Positions 6,963 through 11,515 of a stretch of 11,515 nt of DNA are shown piece after piece. The notes beneath the pieces were generated by a model. The model had not been told where the DNA came from. It saw nothing but the letters and a program-made list of their open reading frames with translations, and did not search any database. Source of the DNA: Salinirussus sp. (lineage in GTDB: Archaea > Halobacteriota > Halobacteria > Halobacteriales > Haloarculaceae); assembly GCA_028275005.1 (NCBI GenBank), contig JAQCNN010000028.1, positions 1 through 11,515 of the forward strand, in the 5' to 3' direction. A program made the translations under genes and the position numbers. How positions within the stretch are numbered: position 1 is the first letter of the stretch; every line of letters starts with the position of its first letter.

Positions 6963-7880
6963 TCAGACCCCCTGGGTGCGGGCGCGGCGCAACTCCGCCC
7001 GGAGCTCCCGTCGCTTCAACAGGACGAACCCACCGAGGATGAGCAGGAACCCGAGCCCGGTCCAGACGGTAACCCGCTCGCCCAGCAGCGCCCACCCGAT
7101 CAGCGTGGCCACCAGGGGGACCGCGTAGGAGACCAGATTCGTCTCTAACGGGCCGTAGGCGCCAAGCAGGAAGAAGTAGATGACAAACGCAATCGCGGTG
7201 GCGAAGACGGCGATGTAGGCGAGCGCCACGAGTCCGGCGGGGTCGAACCGGACAGCGGCAACGGACTCGCCGGCCACGAGGCTGCTGGCGTGGAGGATCC
7301 CCGCGCCGATGACCATCGCCCAGGCGGTAAAGGCCGAGTCCGGCAGCGTCGAGTCCCAGCGACGGATGAGGACACTCCCGAGCGCAACACTGACGGCCGC
7401 CAGCGCCACCAGCGTCTTCCCGACGACGCCGGCCGCAAACAGGTTCCCCGGGTCGGGTCGGGCGATAACGACCACGCCGGCCAGACCGACAAGGATGCCG
7501 ACAAGCCCGAGCAGGGAGTTGCTCTCCCCGGCCAGCAACGCCCACGCGAACCCGGTGGTCAACAGCGGGACGAGGCTGTAGATGACGGCAGCCAGGCTCC
7601 CGGTGGTGTACTGCTGGCCGAGAAAGAGCAGACTGTTCCCGGCGACGAGAAAGACCCCGCCGGCCAACAGCGCGCCGGCATCCGCCCGTGTCGGCCGCCA
7701 GCGGTCGGCCGCGAAGACGGCGTAGGCGAGCAACAGAACACCAGCAAGGTCGTAGCGGGCAGCGGCAAAGAGCACCGGGGGAAACGACTCCAGCCCGACC
7801 TCGATGGCGGGAAAGGACCCACCCCACAGCACAGCCAGTCCGACGAACAGGAGGCCAGTCCGATAACGGGTCACGGCCAC
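6963..7880 (-). CDS. EamA/DMT-superfamily membrane transporter
   Basis: A 305-aa integral membrane protein with about ten hydrophobic segments arranged as two EamA repeats. The first covers roughly residues 9-140, with the characteristic AVLWGGSFPAIEVGL near 16-30 and a GE at 118-119 after the fourth helix. The second covers roughly 150-285, with ATLIGWALLGE near its end. The C-terminus RRELRAELRRARTQ is basic and presumably cytoplasmic. The family exports or exchanges small metabolites such as amino acids, nucleosides or drugs; nothing here identifies the substrate. Start is the GTG at 7880, directly before the first helix. It is convergent with the MOSC gene (22 bp apart). It is the one gene in this cluster without an obvious cofactor or ubiquitin-like link. 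Confidence 0.92.
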   Translation of the reverse strand: MAVTRYRTGLLFVGLAVLWGGSFPAIEVGLESFPPVLFAAARYDLAGVLLLAYAVFAADRWRPTRADAGALLAGGVFLVAGNSLLFLGQQYTTGSLAAVIYSLVPLLTTGFAWALLAGESNSLLGLVGILVGLAGVVVIARPDPGNLFAAGVVGKTLVALAAVSVALGSVLIRRWDSTLPDSAFTAWAMVIGAGILHASSLVAGESVAAVRFDPAGLVALAYIAVFATAIAFVIYFFLLGAYGPLETNLVSYAVPLVATLIGWALLGERVTVWTGLGFLLILGGFVLLKRRELRAELRRARTQGV

Positions 7881-7988
7881 TGACTGCGGCCGGCCGGCAC
7901 ATGAGTCTGTCTATCCCGTGCCAGTTTGTGTCACGGCTGGTCGCCCCACAGTAGCGACCCAACCCGTGCGAGCCTGGGGTCGGCCGGC

Positions 7989-8459
7989 CTACACCAGCGC
8001 GACTGCCTCCCGCTCGAACCCCTCGCCTGTCCAGCGCCAGGAGCCGACGTAGGGGTGTGTTCCGTCGAGGACGACGATGACGTAGGAGCGCCCGGTCCAG
8101 GTCGCACGGCGCCGGTCGGTGGGGCTCGGCGCCGCCGGCCCGCTCGGGTGTGAGTGATAGAAGCCGACGACCGCCTCGCCGTCCGCCTCGATCTCCTCCA
8201 TCAGCGCGAGTTGCGCTGTGGGGTCGATGCGGTACTCGGTTCGGGGCTCGTCCGCGGCGTTCTCGGCGCGGCGCAGTGTCCGCGCGTGACCCGTCGTGCC
8301 GCGGTCCCCGCCGAGGACACCACACACCTCCGCCGGGTCGCCCTCGCGGGCGTGGTCGATAGCGGCGTCGTAGACCGAACGGGCAATCCGGAGCATATCG
8401 GCTGTTCGGTCCGCCGGGGCAAGAGGGTGGCTCCGGTCCACCCTGTCCGTCGTCGCCAT
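7989..8459 (-). CDS. JAMM/MPN+ metalloprotease (desampylase/HvJAMM1-like)
   Basis: A 156-aa protein (from the ATG at 8459) with a complete JAMM zinc site: Glu44 in EVCGVLGG, His102-Ser103-His104, then seven residues to Ser112 and Asp115 (HSHPSGPAAPSPTD). All catalytic and zinc-ligand positions are present. Haloarchaeal relatives (HvJAMM1) cleave SAMP ubiquitin-like modifiers from targets; bacterial relatives (QbsD, Mec) process MoaD-like sulfur carriers. The divergent neighbour 28 bp away is exactly such a MoaD/SAMP protein, with residues beyond its diglycine that need removal. The start is uncertain: the ATG at 8459 overlaps the TATA box TTTATACC. If that box also serves this strand, transcription would begin near 8436, and Met22 (ATG at 8396), where homology begins (MLRIARSVYDAAI), would be the true start. 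The protein is cytosolic with no signal peptide. Confidence 0.92.
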   Translation of the reverse strand: MATTDRVDRSHPLAPADRTADMLRIARSVYDAAIDHAREGDPAEVCGVLGGDRGTTGHARTLRRAENAADEPRTEYRIDPTAQLALMEEIEADGEAVVGFYHSHPSGPAAPSPTDRRRATWTGRSYVIVVLDGTHPYVGSWRWTGEGFEREAVALV

Positions 8460-8466
8460 TTATACC
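8459..8466. promoter_or_regulatory. TATA box between JAMM and SAMP genes, possibly bidirectional
   Basis: TTTATACC on the plus strand, GGTATAAA on the minus strand. It is centred 25-26 nt before the SAMP ATG at 8488, the usual leaderless spacing. It reads as a good TATA box in both directions and is the only AT-rich patch in the 28-bp gap, so it may drive both genes. The first in-frame JAMM ATG overlaps it. Confidence 0.6.
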
Positions 8467-8487
8467 GTTCGAGTCCGAGCCTCGCAC

Positions 8488-8775
8488 ATGGAGATCGAGA
8501 TGCGGTTTTTCGCCAACTTCCGGGACGCGGTCGGGCAAAAGACCCTGGTCCGGGAGTTCGAGGGTGCAACGGTCGGTGACCTTCTCGACGACCTCGCCGC
8601 GGAGTACCCGGAGATAGACCTGTTCGAGGACGACGGGAGCCTACGGGACTTTCTGACGATCATGCGGGGTGGCAAGGATATCGCCCACCAGCAGGGGCTG
8701 GACACCCCCATAGCGGACGGTGACACGGTCAGCGTGTTCCCGCCGGTGGCCGGCGGGTCACCGGCCGAGGTGTGA
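8488..8775 (+). CDS. MoaD/ThiS-family ubiquitin-like small archaeal modifier protein (SAMP) with C-terminal extension
   Basis: A 95-aa beta-grasp protein. EMRFFANFRDAVGQKTL (4-20) forms the first hairpin, ATVGDLLDDLAAEYP (27-41) the helix, and DGDTVSVFPPVAGG (77-90) the final strand and diglycine tail, almost identical in type to haloarchaeal SAMP1/SAMP3. Such proteins are adenylylated by the E1-like UbaA. They then serve as a sulfur donor for molybdopterin synthase or are conjugated to lysines of target proteins. Oddly, the GG (89-90) is followed by SPAEV before the stop, so the carboxyl glycine needed for activation is not free. Removal of five residues by a protease, plausibly the divergent JAMM enzyme, would be required. 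Third positions and reading frame look clean, so a frameshift is not needed to explain the tail. Start at 8488 agrees with the TATA spacing. Confidence 0.92.
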   Translation: MEIEMRFFANFRDAVGQKTLVREFEGATVGDLLDDLAAEYPEIDLFEDDGSLRDFLTIMRGGKDIAHQQGLDTPIADGDTVSVFPPVAGGSPAEV

Positions 8776-8852
8776 GCACAGGGGTCGGTCGGGACGCGCT
8801 CACGGCCGGTGACCGGATAGACCGTGGGGCGTGACCGGCGCTCCCGAGCCAG

Positions 8853-8859
8853 TTTTATA
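8853..8859 (+). promoter_or_regulatory. TATA-like box that fixes the start of the 127-aa hypothetical gene
   Basis: TTTTATA is centred about 27 nt before the ATG at 8883. An in-frame ATG at 8862 lies only a few bases after the box and so would not be on the transcript. This argues for the shorter protein. A GTGACCGG direct repeat (8809-8816 and 8831-8838) lies just upstream. Confidence 0.55.
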
Positions 8860-8882
8860 CAATGAGCGCGCCCAGAACGGAT

Positions 8883-9266
8883 ATGGACGAACTCGAACTG
8901 ACGATCCCGGAGGGGATCGTCGACTCGCTGCCGGCGGACAGCGACGACACGAAACAGGACATGGGCACGGCCGTCGCCGGCTGGGAGCGGGAACTCAACG
9001 CCGCCCTCACCGTCGAGGACGAGACCGAGGCCGTCAGTGCTGTCGTCGACATGATCGAACACTTCCAGGAGCGGTGGGAGACCTACGACGAGTTCATCGT
9101 CGAACTACGTGCCTGGGGCCAGTCGCCGATCTACGCGATGGCCTGGCGGGACCTCCACGCCGCGGTGCTCCAGCAGGTCTACGACCACGAGGACCTTGCC
9201 GACCGGGTCGACCGCGAGCGCAACGCCCGCCTGCTCGACGACGGGATCCGCCCCGGCGGCGGCTGA
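8883..9266 (+). CDS. Acidic helical hypothetical protein ending in GGG
   Basis: A 127-aa, strongly acidic protein that I do not recognise as a named family. After a short beginning MDELELTIPEGIVDSL, most of it looks alpha-helical: AGWERELNAALTV, ETEAVSAVVDMIEHFQERW, EFIVELRAWGQSPIYAMAWR and DLHAAVLQQVYDHEDLADRV. It has no cysteines and no membrane segment. Its final residues are IRPGGG, a free polyglycine C-terminus like that of ubiquitin-fold carriers, although nothing else suggests a beta-grasp fold. It lies 107 bp after the SAMP gene on the same strand, with its own TATA-like box, and before two further small genes. The start at 8883 is preferred over 8862 from the box spacing. It may be an accessory to the SAMP/JAMM pair, but this is only context. 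Confidence 0.8.
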   Translation: MDELELTIPEGIVDSLPADSDDTKQDMGTAVAGWERELNAALTVEDETEAVSAVVDMIEHFQERWETYDEFIVELRAWGQSPIYAMAWRDLHAAVLQQVYDHEDLADRVDRERNARLLDDGIRPGGG

Positions 9267-9328
9267 GAGCCGACCCACGCGGGCGCCGTGGCTGAGTTCC
9301 GGGTCTCACCCACCGACGGGCCCGACAG

Positions 9329-9335
9329 CTTTAGT
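9329..9335 (+). promoter_or_regulatory. TATA-like box of the 88-aa gene
   Basis: CTTTAGT is centred about 29 nt before the ATG at 9361. Spacing fits a leaderless start and fixes the beginning of the two-gene unit 9361-10001. Confidence 0.45.
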
Positions 9336-9360
9336 CCCCCGCCACCGCTATCGGGAGAGG

Positions 9361-9627
9361 ATGATACAGCGTGAACGGAGCTACCGTGGGATCTCCACGA
9401 GGGCCGCCGTTGGCTACCTGGAGAACCTCGGCGGCGAGCGGGTCGACGACGGGGTCGTCGAGGCCGCGGACGGCACCTGGCGGGCCTCCCTCTCGGAGGA
9501 GAAGGTTGAGGTTGGCCCCTCGCTGAAACTCACCGAGGTGACCGTTGCCTTCGAGGGCAAAAAATCGGACGCGCTGGACCGCCTGGTCGAGGAGTTCTCC
9601 CGAAAGGCGATCCGCGCGGGCGGCTGA
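9361..9627 (+). CDS. Small conserved-type protein ending in diglycine; possible MoaD-related C-terminal-domain family
   Basis: An 88-aa protein beginning MIQRERSYRGISTRAAVGYL and ending EEFSRKAIRAGG. The pattern of short strand, helix (RAAVGYLENLGG), strands (WRASLSEEKVEVG; LKLTEVTVAFEG) and final helix (DALDRLVEEFSRKAI) suggests a small ferredoxin-like alpha/beta fold. From memory it resembles the domain found at the C-terminus of some MoaD-related proteins (described from Thermus), which would fit the SAMP/MoaD gene nearby, but I could not check this. The protein ends in a free Gly-Gly. It has its own TATA-like box, and is followed after 11 bp by another small gene, probably co-transcribed. 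Function unknown. Confidence 0.85.
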   Translation: MIQRERSYRGISTRAAVGYLENLGGERVDDGVVEAADGTWRASLSEEKVEVGPSLKLTEVTVAFEGKKSDALDRLVEEFSRKAIRAGG

Positions 9628-9638
9628 GGGCTGTGGCT

Positions 9639-10001
9639 ATGCCGGAGCGTACCCACCCCATCGAGGGACAGGTGATCCTGCTGGCCGGCGCGCGGGCGAG
9701 TGTCACCCTCAAGCGCCTCTCCGCGCTCCTCGAGGATGTTCAGCGCCACCTCGTCGACCGTCGCGAGGAGTACGGCCGCCGCTTCGAGCGTATCGAGGCC
9801 GAGGGGCGAACCTACTACCTGGCCGGCACAGCCCACTGGGACGGCGTCGGCCAGGAACTCGGCCTCGACGACAGCGAGACCGACGGTGTCCGGCGGACCC
9901 ACGACGCACAGTTCCGGCGTGACGGGCGCCGGCTCGACCGGCTCGAGGAGTTCGAAACCGCGATGGAGATCCGCGATCCCGTCACCATCGCGTCACCCTG
10001 A
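9639..10001 (+). CDS. Hypothetical protein (120 aa), second gene of a two-gene unit
   Basis: The protein starts MPERTHPIEGQVILLAGARA and contains a helical stretch (SVTLKRLSALLEDVQRHLVDR), a strand-like GRTYYLAGTAHWDGVGQELG, and a charged tail rich in Asp, Glu and Arg. No Cys, membrane segment or known motif is seen, and I do not recognise the family. It begins 11 bp after the stop of the 88-aa gene, so the two are almost certainly one operon. GAGG around the upstream stop lies about 9 nt before the ATG at 9639, favouring this start over a GTG at 9633. It ends 3 bp before the convergent minus-strand gene. Function unknown. Confidence 0.8.
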   Translation: MPERTHPIEGQVILLAGARASVTLKRLSALLEDVQRHLVDRREEYGRRFERIEAEGRTYYLAGTAHWDGVGQELGLDDSETDGVRRTHDAQFRRDGRRLDRLEEFETAMEIRDPVTIASP

Positions 10002-10004
10002 GTG

Positions 10005-10367
10005 TCAGCCCTTCTCCGCGAGTTCGACCGTCTCGATGACCTTCTCGGAGAACGCCACCTCGGTGAGGTCGCCGTTGTGTAGCCGGTCGAGCCAGCCCGC
10101 CTCGACGTGCCACCGGCCGCGTTCCTCGCCCTCGAGGTCCGTGACGACGGCGTCGATATCGGCCCCTGCCCAGTCCTCGTCGTGGAGGTCACGAAAGACG
10201 TTGATCACCCGCCCCACCTCGCGGTGGGGGACGACCCCCTCGCTGTCGGCGGAGATCGACTCGTAGGTCACCTCGTAACCCTCGGGCGTGTCGACGACCT
10301 CGTCGACGTAGACGCCGTGGCTGGTCAGCCGGGACTCCACCCGGAACTCGAAGTCCTCGTTCGACAT
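10005..10367 (-). CDS. Acidic haloarchaeal hypothetical protein (120 aa)
   Basis: Starts MSNEDFEFRVESRLTSHGVY and ends VIETVELAEKG. The sequence alternates short beta-like segments (FEFRVESRL, YEVTYESIS, EVGRVINVFRDL, GRWHVEAGWLDRL) and is very acidic, as usual for cytosolic haloarchaeal proteins. No catalytic motif, Cys pair or membrane segment is evident and I do not recognise the family. The ATG at 10367 is preferred over the GTG at 10373 because an AT-rich CTTACAG lies 27 nt upstream on the minus strand and no ribosome site precedes either. It lies 57 bp after the aldehyde ferredoxin oxidoreductase gene on the same strand and may be partly co-transcribed with it. It is convergent with the 120-aa plus-strand gene. 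Confidence 0.8.
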   Translation of the reverse strand: MSNEDFEFRVESRLTSHGVYVDEVVDTPEGYEVTYESISADSEGVVPHREVGRVINVFRDLHDEDWAGADIDAVVTDLEGEERGRWHVEAGWLDRLHNGDLTEVAFSEKVIETVELAEKG

Positions 10368-10390
10368 ACACACAAGGAGATGGGTCGGGA

Positions 10391-10397
10391 CTGTAAG
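10391..10397 (-). promoter_or_regulatory. Weak TATA-like box of the acidic hypothetical gene
   Basis: CTTACAG on the minus strand, centred about 27 nt before the ATG at 10367 and within the 57-bp gap after the oxidoreductase stop. Weak match, supported mainly by position. Confidence 0.3.
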
Positions 10398-10424
10398 TGG
10401 TCGGACGGGGTACCCTCTGCCGGC

Positions 10425-11515
10425 TCAGTCGTCGGCGGGCGCCTGCGAGTCGCCGCCGGCGGAGACGCCGGTGCCGGGGCCGACCTCGATGTCGAGTTCG
10501 TCGAGTTTCTCGTCGGGGACGACACCGTCGACCCAGCCACGGACGTCGTAGTACTCCGCTTTGAGCTGGTCGAGTTCGGCGAGTTCCCCCTCGCTGCCGC
10601 CCTGGGCCGGGATGGCGTCCTCGTGGCCCTCGACGAACCGGCCGGGGAGGTCGTCGTCCGCGCCGTCGAAGCCGGCGAGGTTGTTGTAGTACCGCTCGAG
10701 ATTGTAGATCCGCTCGCCGGCCGCTATCAACTCCTCCTCGCCGACGTCGCGGCCCGTCATCCCGTTGTACTGGAGGACGTACTCCTCGATACCCTCCGCG
10801 AAGGCGTTGAACTTGCAGATGTCGAAGGAGTCCGAGATGGCGTGTAGGTCCTGAAAGGTGGCACAGAGTTCACCCTTCCCCTCGGGTTCGTGAGGGTCGA
10901 CCTGCTCGGGGATACCCAGGATCTCCGCGGCAGGCGTGTATCCTCGCAGGTGACAGGCCCCGCGGTTGGAGGTGGCGTAGCCGATCGCCATCCCCTTCAT
11001 ACAGCGAGGGTCGTAGGCGGCCATCGACTGCCCCTTTACCGCCAGAGAGTTCTCCTCGGCGTCGAACGCCGCCTCCAGGTGGGCGGGCCCGCCGGCCAGG
11101 TGGTCGGCAAACGCCGTCTCTCGGCGGGCAATCCGCTCGAGCAGGTCGACCATCTCCGAGGAGTCACCCCAGTCGAGGCCCTCGCCCTCGACGTCGTCGA
11201 ACTTGCCCTGCTCGGTCATCTCCATCGCCATGGCCATCGTGTTGCCGGCGTCGATGGTGTCCAGCCCGAGGTCGTTGCACCTGTCGACCATCAGCACGGA
11301 GTCGTCGAGGTCGGTGTGCCCGGAGTTGGGCCCCAGCGCCCACGCGGACTCGTACTCGAAGGACTCCATCTGGACGTTCATCTCGTCGCCTTTGTGCATC
11401 GCCTGCACCTCCACCTCCTTCTTGCAGGCGACCGGACAGGAGTGACAGGTCGGCTCGTCGACCAGGATGTTCTCCCGGACGTGCTCGCCGGAGACCAGTT
11501 CGGCGTCGATGTCGA
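10425..11515 (-). CDS. aor: Aldehyde ferredoxin oxidoreductase (tungstopterin enzyme), N-terminal part beyond the window
   Basis: The visible 362 residues are the middle and C-terminal domains of an AOR-family enzyme, which oxidises aldehydes to acids with ferredoxin as acceptor, using a bis-pterin tungsten cofactor and one [4Fe-4S] cluster. Cluster ligands are CHSCPVAC (codons between 11447 and 11424) plus the distal Cys in DICKF (codon 10815-10817), matching the CX2CX3C...C pattern of Pyrococcus AOR. Other family features are FEYESAWALGPNSG, CNDLGLDTIDAGN, and RCMKGMAIGYATSNRGACHLRGY. The last 20 or so residues form an acidic, Gly/Ser-rich tail. Full-length relatives have about 600 residues, so roughly 200 or more N-terminal residues, including the pterin-binding domain 1, lie outside. 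The Met codons near the right edge are internal. MoaB and the MoaD-like protein upstream would support its cofactor. The substrate aldehyde is unknown. Confidence 0.95.
   Translation of the reverse strand, partial: DIDAELVSGEHVRENILVDEPTCHSCPVACKKEVEVQAMHKGDEMNVQMESFEYESAWALGPNSGHTDLDDSVLMVDRCNDLGLDTIDAGNTMAMAMEMTEQGKFDDVEGEGLDWGDSSEMVDLLERIARRETAFADHLAGGPAHLEAAFDAEENSLAVKGQSMAAYDPRCMKGMAIGYATSNRGACHLRGYTPAAEILGIPEQVDPHEPEGKGELCATFQDLHAISDSFDICKFNAFAEGIEEYVLQYNGMTGRDVGEEELIAAGERIYNLERYYNNLAGFDGADDDLPGRFVEGHEDAIPAQGGSEGELAELDQLKAEYYDVRGWVDGVVPDEKLDELDIEVGPGTGVSAGGDSQAPADD

Noticed and set aside
6853..8538. A 561-codon open frame on the minus strand
   Set aside because: It overlaps, in another frame, the end of the MOSC gene, the EamA transporter, JAMM and the SAMP start. 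Its translation is Arg/Pro/Gly-rich and lacks any recognisable motif.
8862..8882. Earlier in-frame ATG for the 127-aa hypothetical protein
   Set aside because: It lies only 3 nt after the TATA-like box, upstream of the expected transcription start.
1..11515. tRNA, rRNA, CRISPR, insertion sequence or integrase signals
   Set aside because: No repeat arrays, cloverleaf-like sequences, transposase motifs or long terminal inverted repeats were seen, and base composition looks even across the window.

Overview
The window is a stretch of chromosome from a halophilic archaeon (class Halobacteria). The evidence is a very high GC content, strong GC bias at third codon positions, proteins rich in Asp and Glu, haloarchaeal-type families (a SAMP-like ubiquitin-fold modifier, a JAMM desampylase-like protease, an aldehyde ferredoxin oxidoreductase), and the absence of Shine-Dalgarno sites at most starts. 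Instead, many genes have an AT-rich TATA-like box about 25-30 nt before the start codon, which is the layout of leaderless haloarchaeal transcripts. I cannot name the genus.

Left part (1-5400): purine and acyl-CoA related metabolism. purT (formate-dependent GAR transformylase) lies on the minus strand and its 3' end is cut by the window edge. Upstream of it is a minus-strand pair: a probable 52-aa small protein whose stop overlaps, through ATGA, the start of an ACAD10/11-type phosphotransferase. Divergent from that pair is a CurA-like NAD(P)H oxidoreductase. A medium/long-chain acyl-CoA synthetase follows on the minus strand. Phosphotransferases of this type, enoyl-reductase-like MDR enzymes and acyl-CoA ligases together suggest fatty-acid or acyl-CoA turnover, but no single substrate can be read from the sequence.

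Middle and right part (5450-11515): a neighbourhood built around pterin (molybdenum/tungsten) cofactor and ubiquitin-like sulfur-carrier chemistry. It holds moaB with a histidine-rich N-terminal tail, a divergent mARC/YcbX-type MOSC protein, and a 10-TM EamA-type transporter. Next come a JAMM metalloprotease and, head to head with it only 28 bp away, a MoaD/SAMP-like protein. Three small plus-strand proteins of unknown function follow, then an acidic hypothetical on the minus strand, and finally the C-terminal 362 residues of an aldehyde ferredoxin oxidoreductase, normally a tungstopterin enzyme.

The most interesting points concern the JAMM/SAMP pair. The SAMP-like protein does not end in its diglycine: GG is followed by five residues (SPAEV). 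It would have to be processed before activation, and the adjacent JAMM protease is an obvious candidate. The two proteins encoded immediately downstream end in GGG and GG. No RNA genes, mobile elements, CRISPR arrays or long repeats were seen, and no gene-free gap exceeds about 240 bp.
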